This document shows positions 32,048-40,843 of a stretch of 64,000 nucleotides of DNA, one piece after another. How positions within the stretch are numbered: position 1 is the first letter of the stretch; each line of letters starts with the position of its first letter. The notes under the pieces were generated by a model. The model ran no database searches. It was not told the DNA's origin and worked only from the letters and a program-made list of their open reading frames with translations. Origin of the DNA: JABDIP01 sp965212545. GTDB lineage: Bacteria; Pseudomonadota; Alphaproteobacteria; DSM-16000; Inquilinaceae. The stretch covers positions 186,001 to 250,000 of the forward strand of contig CBDBVB010000021.1 of NCBI GenBank assembly GCA_965212545.1. The letters are read 5' to 3'. Position numbers and translations under genes: made by a program.

Positions 32048-33087
32048 ATGACAACCATTGACCCCTTCAGCGGCGACGCCTTCAGCACGATCGCGCTGAC
32101 CGATGCCATCAACAAGCAGCCCTTCGTTCCTGGGCGGATCGGCCAATCCGGTATCTTCGAAGAGCGCGGCGTGGCGACGACCAGCGTCATGATCGAGGAG
32201 AAGAACGGCGTTCTGACTCTCGTCCAGAGCCAGCCCCGCGGCGCTCCGACCCAGCAGATCGAACGCGAGCAGCGCGCGGCGCGCTCGATCGCCATCCCGC
32301 ACTTGCCCCTCGAAGACCGCATCATGGCGGATGAGATCCAGGGTGTCCGGCAGTTCGGCACTGAGGATCAGCAGCAGGTGATCGACCAGGTCCTCGACGA
32401 GAGGATGGCGATCGGCGCCCGCAATCTGGACGCGACCCTGGAATGGCATCGCATCGGTGCGATCAAGGGCCAGGTCCTCGACGCCGACTCGTCGATCCTG
32501 GTCGACCTGTTCGTCGAGTTCAATGTGACGCCGCAGACCGAAATCGCCTTCGATCTGTCGAATGCCAGCCCCGCTCCGGGCGCAGTGCGCAAGAAGTGCC
32601 ACCAGGTCGCGCGGACGATCGAGGACGAACTCGGTGCCGCGCAGCACACCGGCATCGTGGCGATCGTCGGTTCGACGTTCATGGACAATCCTCGTGAGCC
32701 ATCCCGAGGTGACGGCGGCCTACGAGCGCTGGCAATCCAACCAGGCAGGCGGCCAGCCCGGCGACTTCCTCCGCGCGGGCATGGCGCGGCGGTCGTTTGT
32801 CTATGCCAGCATCATGTTCGAAGAGTATCGCGGCAAGGTCGGCGCCACGGATTTCGTCGCGCCCGACAAGGCTCACTTCTATCCGGTCGGCGTGCCAGGC
32901 CTGTTCGTGACGCGGTTTGGCCCGGCCGATTTCGTCGAAGCGGTCAACACCCTCGGGCTGCCGCGCTACGCCAAGGCGGCGCCGGACATGCGGTTCCAGC
33001 GGTTCGTCGATCTGCATATGCAGACCAATCCGCTGAACATGTGCACGCGGCCGCGCACACCTCGTGCCGGGCCGCGCTGGCGTCTGA
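32048..33087 (+). pseudogene. major capsid protein, lambda GpE family, with two 1-base insertions
   Basis: The first part (MTTIDPFSGDAFSTIALTDA...EDQQQVIDQVLDERMAIG) and the second (LVSHPEVTAAYERWQSN...FYPVGVPGLFVTRFGPADFVEAVNTLGLPRYAKAAPD) are clear major-capsid sequence but lie in different frames. One extra base near 32692 and another near 33060 account for this. Corrected, the protein is about 345 residues, like lambda GpE (341), and ends at 33087. As written the product would be truncated after residue 216. The indels could be sequence errors or inactivation. Confidence 0.88.
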
Positions 33088-33094
33088 GCCATCC

Positions 33095-33419
33095 ATGTCG
33101 GCCATCGCCGACGCCGTGGCGGCGATTTTCGCCAACACCGACCTGGCCGTCGACGGGACCTACCTGCCGACGGCCGGCGGGTCGGTGCCGGTGGCGGGTC
33201 ATCTGGTCCCGGCCTGACGACACCGAGCAGATCTTCCAGACCGGCACCAACACGACCCGTCGCGTGGCGGAGATCCCGGCAGCGGAAGTGGCTCAGCCGG
33301 TCGAAGGGGACAGCATTCAGATCCCGACGGGCGGCAGCACCTACAAGGTCGTCGCGGGCCCGCGGCAGCCGGATCCGGATCGCCATGTCTGGCGGCTCGA
33401 GCTGGGGCCGCCAGGCTGA
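33095..33419 (+). pseudogene. head-tail joining protein, FII-like, with 1-base insertion
   Basis: Starts MSAIADAVAAIFANTDLAVDGTY; after one extra base near 33190 it continues RVIWSRPDDTEQIFQTGTNTTRRVAEIPAAEVAQPVEGD. The corrected product is 107 residues, like lambda FII-type connectors, and sits directly after the capsid gene. Its stop overlaps the next start. Confidence 0.7.
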
Positions 33420-33883
33420 TGGAACCGGTCCGCACCCAGATCAGCAAGGCGCTGAAGGCCGCGGCGGACGGCATGGCGCCCCAGGTGATCACCGACAGCG
33501 TTGCTGTCTATCGAAACAGGCGCCGGCCTCCCGACGCGAACGCCGTTCGCGTCTGGATCAACATCATCACCGGTGACTTCGACGCCGACGACACGGTGAG
33601 CTCGGACGCCACGCGGTACACCGAGGACATCACGGTCGAGGGCAGCGTCGCGGCCGCCGATGACGAGACCGCGGCCGATGAGCGCGACGATCTGTATGCG
33701 GCGACGGTCGTGGCGCTCATGGCCGATCACACATTGGGCGGCCTGACGATCGACGTCCGACAGGTCGTCATGGTGTCTGACGTGGCGGATTCGGAGGGCA
33801 GCGAGCCCGTCGCGACGTTCGCGTTGTCCCTGGAAGTCGACTACGAGACCCGCGCCGGCGACCCGTACACACCGGCGCCATAA
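33419..33883 (+). CDS. tail terminator/completion-like protein
   Basis: The 154-residue product starts MEPVRTQISKALKAAADGMAPQVI and contains VRVWINIITGDF and YAATVVALMADHTLGGLTIDVRQVVM. Its position between the connector and tail-tube genes suits a tail-terminator protein (gpU-like), and the size fits. It overlaps the FII-like stop. This gene appears intact, unlike its neighbours. One exact 15-bp palindrome lies at 33536. Confidence 0.6.
   Translation: MEPVRTQISKALKAAADGMAPQVITDSVAVYRNRRRPPDANAVRVWINIITGDFDADDTVSSDATRYTEDITVEGSVAAADDETAADERDDLYAATVVALMADHTLGGLTIDVRQVVMVSDVADSEGSEPVATFALSLEVDYETRAGDPYTPAP
33536..33550. repeat. palindrome GCGAACGNCGTTCGC, site 4
   Basis: An exact match with centre C, coding ANAVR inside the tail terminator-like gene. 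Confidence 0.7.
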
Positions 33884-33928
33884 CCCCGGCCGGACAGACC
33901 GTCCGACACCCCACACAAGGAGAGACCG

Positions 33929-34284
33929 ATGAGCCCGAACGACCAGCCCAGATGCCGATTGATGACCCGACCGAGGCCGGCACGGAGGCTGACGGAAAGT
34001 CCGCCGCACGCGCCAACAGAAAGCAGCCGGCGGCCACAAAGGCGGCTGGCGCAGCCAAGAAGAGGGCCGCGCCCAAGGCCGGGAAGGCGAGGGGCAAGAA
34101 ACAGGTGGAAATCGTTCCGGCCGACGCGGTCCAGTCGCCGCGCTTCTTCGTCAGCGAAGAGGCTGCGCTCCTCGCCGGCCGAAAACGCGCCGAATCCGGG
34201 ATCGAAGTGCACGCCACCGAGGTCAAGCCCGGGTATTGGAAGTGGTGGTTCGCTTCGCCCAGGGCCGGCGCCGCCGCGAGCTGA
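33929..34284 (+). pseudogene. Lys/Ala-rich tail-region protein with 1-base deletion
   Basis: A strong ribosome site (AAGGAGAG) points to the ATG of MSPNDQP, but the coding signal continues in another frame (MPIDDPTEAGTEADGKSAAR...VQSPRFFVSEEAALLAGRKRAESG...WKWWFASP). One missing base near 33948 would join them into 118 residues. Alternatively translation starts at the ATG at 33952 (110 residues). The family is unknown. Confidence 0.5.
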
Positions 34285-34329
34285 CCATCGCCCCGACCGC
34301 CACCGCCGACGATTGAAGGGGAAACTCTG

Positions 34330-34555
34330 ATGACGAAGCAGCCGCTTCGAACTTCCCGCCTATGCCGATGCCGGCGGGGACCATGTTCACCTGTGAGGAG
34401 GAGGCGCGCAAGCGCGCACCGAAGCCGGGCAAGGGCGAAGTCCTCGAGATCCACGAGCCGGCCCCGGGTGCTTCGCCTCGCGCCTGGTCGCGAAACCTGC
34501 GCCGGAGGCCGAAACCGCGCCGAAGGCGACCAGCCAGAAAGGGGGTAAGGCATGA
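34330..34555 (+). pseudogene. small tail-region protein with two 1-base deletions
   Basis: The segments MTKQP, SNFPPMPMPAGTMFTCEEEARKRAPKPGKGEVLEIHEP and CFASRLVAKPAPEAETAPK lie in three frames. Missing bases near 34346 and 34472 would join them into 75 residues, ending in a TGA that overlaps the next ATG (ATGA). The function is unknown. Confidence 0.5.
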
Positions 34556-35720
34556 CCATCCGGGCCAAGAAATGCAGTGGTGCTGTCGGTCGAGGAATCG
34601 ACGCCCGGCACCGAGCAGGTCCCGTCCGCGGCCACGGATTGCGTTCCGGGTCGAGAATGTGGCGATCGACTTCAACCCGAACATCGTCGAGACCGATGAG
34701 ACGACGGGCTCGCTCGACAGCGAGGCGCCGACCATCGGCGGCATGACCGCGTCGATCGGCTGGGATGTCTGGCTCAAGGGCAGCGGCGCGTCCGCCACGC
34801 CGCCGGACTGGGGCGAGTTGATGAAGGCGTGCGGCGTTCGCCGAGGTGATCTCCGCCGCGGCCGTGCCGGCGGCGCCGGAGGCGGCCGCGGCCGGCGGGA
34901 CGGACCACCAGCGTCGTGCTCGGCACATCGGCGGCGTCGACCGACCAGCTCTACCGCGGCATGCCGCTCGACCTGACCGGCGCGGTCGTCGCATCGACCT
35001 TCATCTCCGACTATGACGGCGCCACCAAGACCGCCACCGTAACCGACACGCTGTCCGGCGCGCCCGGGATCACGACCAACTATCAGATCCCGGAAAATGT
35101 CCTGTACCGGCCGGCGAGCATCAACATCCCGTCGCATACGACCTACATCTACATGGACGGCCTCTTCTACCGCTTCGTCGGCGTTCGCGGATCGATGCGC
35201 CAGGCCTGGGCCGCCGGCGGGCCCGTCCGGATGTCGTTCGCCATGACCGCGCTGTTCCTCGGCAAGAGCGACCAGGCCGTCCCCGGTCCAGACAGTCGAC
35301 GGCACCATTAAGCCGATCTGGCGCGGCGGGAAGATGCTGGTCGATCGGATCCCGTCTGGCCTGGCCGAGTTTTCGCTCGACGCCGGCGTCGGGCTGACCA
35401 ATCCGCCCAATCCGAATGGCGAGGAGGGTTTCGACCCGGCCGAGGCCATCCGCCGCAACATGACCGGATCCATGGACCCGAACGAAACCCTCGTCGCCAC
35501 GCGCGACATCATGAGCGATTTCCGCGCGGGAACTCCGAGGATCCTGCACGCCTTCATGACGCCGCCGGGCGGCAGTGTCACCGGCAACCGGGCCGGGCTG
35601 ACCATCCCCGCGGCGACCTATCGCAACCAGACCCCGGGCAACCGGGAGGGGGTCGCGACGGTCACCGTGCCGTTCTCCGCCTCCGGCCAGGATGCCGGCG
35701 CGTTCCTCTGCCTCTACTGA
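34552..35720 (+). pseudogene. major tail tube-like protein, broken by five 1-base insertions
   Basis: The coding signal runs MTIRAKNAVVLSVEESTPGT, then FRVENVAIDFNPNIVETDETTGS, FAEVISAAAVPAAPEAA, VVLGTSAASTDQLYRGMPLDLTG, and VQTVDGTIKPIWRGGKM, switching frame near 34570, 34635, 34835, 34895 and 35283. Corrected, it is about 387 residues. Position after the terminator and before the chaperones indicates the tail-tube protein. The start overlaps the previous stop, and the corrected end has a normal stop. Confidence 0.65.
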
Positions 35721-35732
35721 GGAGGACCGCGC

Positions 35733-36486
35733 ATGACGATTGTCCTCGACTCCCGCGCCCGACCGCTTCACGCCCGAGGCCCTCAAGGGCAAGAAAGGGG
35801 CGCCGGTCTATCTGATCCGGCCCGCCGACATGCTGGCGAAGGCCGCCTTCCGCCGCGACCTGGCCGCCATGGGCGCGAACTACCCGAGCGCCGTGGTGGT
35901 GCTGGAAACCCTGCGCGACGGGGTTCGGCACGGCATCGCCCCCGATCAACGGACCGAGCTCCTGACCTTGATCGATCGCGCCGACGACGTGCAATCGCAA
36001 CTGACCGAGGCGATGATCGCCGCGTCGGAGCGGGGCGAGGGCGACGACGACAGCATCATTGCCGACCTGCCGGCGCTCACGGTTGCCGAACGTGCGGATC
36101 TGGCGGAGCTCGAGCGCGACATGCGGATCCACTTCCGCCCCTATGCGCAGTTGCTCGCGGATCGACGCTACTTCCTCGATGTCGCGCCGATCCTGGCGGC
36201 CCAGACGTTCCTCGTCGGATGGGAGAACGTCCCGGAGACGTTCAGCCAGACCCGCGGCGTCGTCGACTCCGCGCTGTTGGAGCGGGCTGTCCCGGAGGCG
36301 CATGTCATCGCGATCGGTCACCGCGCCATGGCGCTGATGCGGCCGGACGCCGATGCGGAAAAAAACTTCGCATCGCGGCCTGGATCGCCTGCAGGCCGCG
36401 GGACTTCGAAGGCGGGCTCAAAGCGGTCGACGGCTCGGCGTGGGACATCGCGGGGGAAATCCACGAAAAAAACCCGCGCCACCTGA
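35733..36486 (+). CDS. tail assembly chaperone, zero-frame product (G-like), with 1-base insertion near start
   Basis: A GAGGAGG ribosome site serves the ATG of MTIV, but the coding frame continues as STPAPDRFTPEALKGKKGAPVYLIRPADMLAKAAFRRDL only after removing one base near 35744; a TTG in the right frame at 35740 is an alternative start. About 210 residues precede the A AAA AAC site, followed by a basic tail to the stop. Position before the tape measure matches the G chaperone of lambda-like tails. Confidence 0.7.
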
Positions 36487-36659
36487 TCGACGAGATCTGG
36501 ATTGAGATCGCTCGGCTCTGGGTCGCCTGTCGCGGCTCGGAATTCTCGGCCGGGCATCTGCCGGCCGCAGGCGGGATGCTGGATCAGCCGGCCTGGTTGA
36601 TGGCCGCTTTCGCGATCATGGATCAGACGGCGGCGCGGGCTCGGAAACGGCCTGAGTAG
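35733..36659 (+). CDS. tail assembly chaperone, -1 frameshift product (GT-like)
   Basis: At GAA-AAA-AAC (36358-36366) the zero frame contains the slippery heptamer A AAA AAC. A -1 slip there continues into LRIAAWIACRPRDFEGGLKAV...AGGMLDQPAWLMAAFAIMDQ, ending at TAG 36657-36659. This extends the protein by about 97 residues, as the T part extends G in lambda. The extension has strong coding character. The final 44 bases overlap the reverse-strand membrane gene. Confidence 0.65.
   Translation: MTIVLDSRARPLHARGPQGQERGAGLSDPARRHAGEGRLPPRPGRHGRELPERRGGAGNPARRGSARHRPRSTDRAPDLDRSRRRRAIATDRGDDRRVGAGRGRRRQHHCRPAGAHGCRTCGSGGARARHADPLPPLCAVARGSTLLPRCRADPGGPDVPRRMGERPGDVQPDPRRRRLRAVGAGCPGGACHRDRSPRHGADAAGRRCGKKLRIAAWIACRPRDFEGGLKAVDGSAWDIAGEIHEKNPRHLIDEIWIEIARLWVACRGSEFSAGHLPAAGGMLDQPAWLMAAFAIMDQTAARARKRPE
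36360..36366 (+). promoter_or_regulatory. programmed -1 ribosomal frameshift site A AAA AAC
   Basis: Seven A then C are placed in the correct zero-frame register within the chaperone gene. A second A7C run lies about 106 bases downstream. Confidence 0.65.
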
Positions 36660-36861
36660 GGCCGCGCCGCGGTTGCAGGATCATGGCTCCGATGCCGATC
36701 AGCAGGAGCCCGAGCGTGCCGTTCAGCAAGCGAAGCTCGAGCACGGTTTGCTGCACGGCGGATTGCGGGGTGCCGAGCAAAGCACCGCTGTAGCCATACG
36801 CCGCCAGCAGCACTCCGACGACAATCAGCAGGGTCGCCACCCAGGGACCGAAGTTTCGCAT
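36616..36861 (-). CDS. two-helix membrane protein inserted against the tail operon
   Basis: The 81-residue product has two hydrophobic helices (VATLLIVVGVLLAAYGYSGALLG and LLNGTLGLLLIGIGAMILQ) and a Pro-rich C-terminus, so it is probably an inner-membrane protein. It is encoded opposite to all surrounding tail genes and overlaps the GT end. Such reverse-strand additions are often expressed from the lysogen; superinfection exclusion is possible but not shown. Confidence 0.6.
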   Translation of the reverse strand: MRNFGPWVATLLIVVGVLLAAYGYSGALLGTPQSAVQQTVLELRLLNGTLGLLLIGIGAMILQPRRGPTQAVSEPAPPSDP

Positions 36862-36908
36862 ACGGGAGATATAGCGATTTCACACCACCTATCCAAGAGG
36901 TCGGCACG

Positions 36909-37541
36909 GTGACACTCAAAGTGGCTATCCGGGGAAATCTGACCGCCATGATGCGCGACGAGGTGCGCGCGGTGAACAAGTCCGCGACGATCGCGGTTCG
37001 CCGCGCCTCACGGGGCGCCCGCCGCGACATCATCCGGCAGATCAAGCGCTCGGTGAAAGCCGGCCAGGGCCTCACCCGGAAAAGGCCGGAAGACTGGGTC
37101 ATCGCCAAAACGACGCCGCGGCGAGGTTTCAGCGCCAACCCGACCGGTGTCGTCTCAGGACGGGCTCGGTATCGCCGCAAGGGCGGCGACGTGGATCTCC
37201 TTACCATTCTCGACGAAGGCGCGACGATCACGGCGCGGTCCGGCAAATTCCTTGCATACCCAACTGAGAACGCGCCGCTTCGCTCCGGCCGCGGAGGCGC
37301 CAGGCGCGCAATGCCGTCGGAGGCTCGGATCCCGGTGGATGTCTTGCCCGCCGGGCGGGACGCCGCCGTTCTGGTGCGGAAGGGAACGCGCCAGGTGCTG
37401 TGGATCCTGATTCGTCAGGTCCGCCTTCCCAGGCGCATCAATGCCGCCCGTTCGCACGCCAAGCGAACCGCGAAGATCGTCGACGACTTCATCCGGCAGC
37501 TCGCGAAGGAAGATCTCCGCCTCGAGAGGAAATACGCCTGA
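36909..37541 (+). CDS. phage protein of the DUF6441/minor tail type
   Basis: The 210-residue basic protein starts MTLKVAIRGNLTAMMRDEVRAVNKSATIAVRRASRGARRDIIRQI and contains ILDEGATITARSGKFLAYPTE and VLVRKGTRQVLWILIRQVRLPRRINA, features of phage tail-completion-like proteins. Its final A overlaps the tape-measure start. It lies between the chaperones and the tape measure. The structural role is inferred from place. Confidence 0.65.
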   Translation: MTLKVAIRGNLTAMMRDEVRAVNKSATIAVRRASRGARRDIIRQIKRSVKAGQGLTRKRPEDWVIAKTTPRRGFSANPTGVVSGRARYRRKGGDVDLLTILDEGATITARSGKFLAYPTENAPLRSGRGGARRAMPSEARIPVDVLPAGRDAAVLVRKGTRQVLWILIRQVRLPRRINAARSHAKRTAKIVDDFIRQLAKEDLRLERKYA

Positions 37542-40500
37542 TGGCGACGCGTCGCGTTACCGAACTCGCTTTTCGCTCTCCCGGCCTGGGCGAGCTCGAT
37601 CGCCGGGTCGAGCGCTTCGGCGAGACCGGAGAGCGGGCATTCCGCCGCATACGACGCGGCAGCGGTCAGGCCTCGGCCGGTCTGAAGGCCATCAACCAGG
37701 TCAGCCGGGAGGGGCAGAGCGCGCTGAATGACATGGCCGGGTCGGCGGGCACCGCGGGCCGGGTGCTCGCGCGGCTCGGGCCGGCCGGCCTGGTCGCCGC
37801 GGCCGGCATCGGCGTGTCCACACTCGCGCTGACCTCCATGTTGCGCGAGACGAGCCGCTTCGAACGGGAGATGTTCACGGTCGAAGCGGTCTTGCGCGCG
37901 ACCGGCAACGCGTCGGGGTTCACCGCCGACCAGATCAACCGGCTCTCCCAGGAGATCGGTCTCGCGACACTGGCCACGACCGGCCAGGTCCGCGAGGCCT
38001 CGGCGATCCTGCTGACCTTCCGATCGCTCGCCGGGGACACCTTCGAGCGGACCTTGCGGCTGTCCCAGGATGTCGCGGCGCTCGGATTGGGGTCTGTCAC
38101 CAGCGCCGCCCAGCAGCTCGGCAAGGCGCTCGAGGATCCGCGCCAGGGACTCACGTCGCTGCGACGGATCGGCATCTCGTTCACCGAGTCACAGCGCGAT
38201 CTCATCAACACGCTGAACGAGACCGGTCGCGCCGCAGAAGCGCAGGCGATCATCCTGGACGTTTTGGAGGGTCAGCTCGGCGGCGCCGGCATTGGTGCCG
38301 CGGCCGGCCTGGCCGGTGCCACCGACAGCATGTCCGAGAACTGGACGCGGTTGCTGGAAAACTTCGGCCGGTCGGGGCCAGCCGAAGCGGCGGCGGCCTC
38401 CCTGCGGCCGATCGCCAACGTCCTCGCCAACATCAACACTCTGCTCGAAGAGACGCCGATCGACCGGCTGCAGCGCCTGGAAGGCGAAGAGAGCATCCTT
38501 TCCGGCGGCGGCACGACCGAAGATCTGCTGAAGCTGAACCTCCGCCAGGCATTCGGGTTCACATCGATCTTCGGCCGGGGCGACGAACTCGGTGAGGCCC
38601 GGATCGAAGCCGGCATCCTGTCGGATCTCGAAGGCATGGCTGCGGCGCAGGCCCTGGCCGCGTCGGAGGCGGCGCAACACGAGCTCGAGCTCGAGGGGCT
38701 GAACGTCGCCGTCAATCGCCTCGCGGAGCGCGCGGACCCGGCGGCCAAGCGCGCTGAAGAACTGGCGGACGCGCAAGCTGTGCTCGCCGGCGCCGTCGAC
38801 AAGGGCGCCATCACCGCCGAGCGGGCCGCCGAGATCCAGTCGGGACTCCAGGCGCAACTCGACGGCACCGCTCGCGCCACGGCGCGGCTTGCCGGCGTGC
38901 GCGACAATGCGATCGCAGGGCTCCGGTTCGAAGTCGAGCGCACCGCCGCAATGGCGGCCGCGCATCAGCAGGGCGCCGAGGCGATCGCGGCCACCGAGGC
39001 CGAAACCCAGGCCTTGACGCTGGCGCGGCGGCTCGGCCTCGAGGAAGGCGATGCCGAGCTCGAGCAGATCCGCGAGCTGACCGGCGAGCGGGCTCGGCTG
39101 ACCGAAGAGGTCGCGGCCGTGACCGCGGCCGAGGAGGCGCGCCACGAAGCGATGGAGCGCAGCGCCCGGGTGGCGGAAAAGAACTTCCGCGAAATCGTGG
39201 ATTTCGGCCGCGATCAGTTTACCGGCTGGTTCGACGACATGGCCGGCGAGTGGCAAGGCCTGTGGGGCGACCTGGCCGGGATCGCGCTGCGCACCCTGGC
39301 CCAGATCGCCGCCGAGGCCGCGGCCACGTTGATCGCGCCGCAGCTGGGTATCACCGGCATCGGCGCGCCGGCAGGAACGGCCGCCGGTGCCGTTGCCGGG
39401 ATCTCGCCACTGGGCCTGGTGGGCACCGGCGGCCGGCAGCTGCTCGGTGGCTCGACCCTCGGCGGACTGTTCGGCCAGCAGCTGGGCCCGGGCGTGTTCG
39501 GCCCGGCGGCACCCGGCACGCTGACCTCGGCGACCCTGTCGCAGGTGTTGGGTGCCGCCGGGATCGGCGCGCTCGGTGGATCGCTGCTGGCTCAGCTGAC
39601 CGGCGGCAACCAGGTTGGCGGCGGCGTCGGCGGCGGGCTTGGTGCCGCTGCCGGCTTCGCGATCGGCGGCCCAATCGGCGGCCTGGTCGGCGGCCTGGGC
39701 GGATCGGTGCTAGGCGGGTTATTCGGCGGCGGGCGGCCGAGTTCTGAGGAAGCGACGTTCCTGGCCTCGCCCACGACCGGCGGAATCGCGGTCACGTCGT
39801 CGGAAGGCGGCCGCAATGCCCAGGCGGCGCGGGACCTGGCCGAGCAATTCCTGACCCAGCTGGTGCCAGCGATTGCCGCGGCGGCGGGCGGCGCAGTGCC
39901 GCGCGGCATCGGCGGTTTTGGATTCGGGGTCAGCAACCGGGACGTTAGCGCGTTCGGCGGCGGCGGCGGCGTGCGGCGCTTTGCGGCTGGTGACACCGAA
40001 GGCGCGCTGCTCGAAGCCTCGCGCCGCCTGGCCCTGCAGCTCGACGGCGTTTCTGACGAGCTGCGCGGGGTGATCGGCCGCAGTCGCGCCACGACGGCCG
40101 GTGGCCTGGTGTCCGATATCGAATTCGCTCGGTTTGTCCTCGGCGAGGATGAGCCGGCGCAGCTGCAGACCGCGCTCGATCAGATCGGCGTCGCCATGGA
40201 TCAGATGACCGATCGCGCGCTCGACCTCGGCCTGGCCATGGATGACGTGACGCGGGCGACGGAGCGGGCGGCGCAGGCCATGGTCGACGATCTGCTGGGG
40301 GGAATAGAGGCCTTCCAGCAAAGCCTGGCGATCGGCGACCTGGCCCCGATCTCGCCGGCGGAGCGTTTCGCAAGGGCCGAGTCCGCATTCGACGCGCTGA
40401 CCGGCCGTGCCCGGGCCGGCGAGCTGGACGCAATCGCCGCTTTCCCGGCCGCGGCGCAGCAATTCCTGGGCATCGCCCGGGACACATTCGCCTCGGGCAG

Positions 40501-40843
40501 CGAATTCGCCCGCGTGTTCAGCGACGTCAACCGGACGCTGCAGACGATCCTCGATATCCCTGGATTCGTGCACGGCACCGACTCGGCACCGCCCGGCCTG
40601 GCCATGGTCGGCGAGCGCGGTCCCGAACTGGTGCGGTTCCGAGGCGGTGAAAGCGTCATTCCGCTGTCGTCGAGCGGAGCCGCGGCGGTCACCGCCGGTG
40701 CGATCGACCGCCAGGGCGCGCAGACCTCGGCCGAGCTGCAGATCCTGATCGACCTGACCGAGCAGACAAACCGGCTGCTGCAGGCGATGCGGTCGGAGCA
40801 GGCCAGGATGAATGCCGATCTGACCCGGTTGAGGGCGGCATGA
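37541..40843 (+). CDS. tail tape measure protein
   Basis: The 1100-residue protein sets tail length. It opens FRSPGLGELDRRVERFGETGERAFRRI and has long helical and coiled regions, with a Gly-rich membrane-like stretch (about 590-740) typical of tape measures. The family-typical end is HGTDSAPPGLAMVGERGPELVRFRGGESVIPL. I chose the ATG just after the DUF6441-like stop, because the open region upstream overlaps that gene. It starts the distal tail genes. Confidence 0.92.
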   Translation: MATRRVTELAFRSPGLGELDRRVERFGETGERAFRRIRRGSGQASAGLKAINQVSREGQSALNDMAGSAGTAGRVLARLGPAGLVAAAGIGVSTLALTSMLRETSRFEREMFTVEAVLRATGNASGFTADQINRLSQEIGLATLATTGQVREASAILLTFRSLAGDTFERTLRLSQDVAALGLGSVTSAAQQLGKALEDPRQGLTSLRRIGISFTESQRDLINTLNETGRAAEAQAIILDVLEGQLGGAGIGAAAGLAGATDSMSENWTRLLENFGRSGPAEAAAASLRPIANVLANINTLLEETPIDRLQRLEGEESILSGGGTTEDLLKLNLRQAFGFTSIFGRGDELGEARIEAGILSDLEGMAAAQALAASEAAQHELELEGLNVAVNRLAERADPAAKRAEELADAQAVLAGAVDKGAITAERAAEIQSGLQAQLDGTARATARLAGVRDNAIAGLRFEVERTAAMAAAHQQGAEAIAATEAETQALTLARRLGLEEGDAELEQIRELTGERARLTEEVAAVTAAEEARHEAMERSARVAEKNFREIVDFGRDQFTGWFDDMAGEWQGLWGDLAGIALRTLAQIAAEAAATLIAPQLGITGIGAPAGTAAGAVAGISPLGLVGTGGRQLLGGSTLGGLFGQQLGPGVFGPAAPGTLTSATLSQVLGAAGIGALGGSLLAQLTGGNQVGGGVGGGLGAAAGFAIGGPIGGLVGGLGGSVLGGLFGGGRPSSEEATFLASPTTGGIAVTSSEGGRNAQAARDLAEQFLTQLVPAIAAAAGGAVPRGIGGFGFGVSNRDVSAFGGGGGVRRFAAGDTEGALLEASRRLALQLDGVSDELRGVIGRSRATTAGGLVSDIEFARFVLGEDEPAQLQTALDQIGVAMDQMTDRALDLGLAMDDVTRATERAAQAMVDDLLGGIEAFQQSLAIGDLAPISPAERFARAESAFDALTGRARAGELDAIAAFPAAAQQFLGIARDTFASGSEFARVFSDVNRTLQTILDIPGFVHGTDSAPPGLAMVGERGPELVRFRGGESVIPLSSSGAAAVTAGAIDRQGAQTSAELQILIDLTEQTNRLLQAMRSEQARMNADLTRLRAA

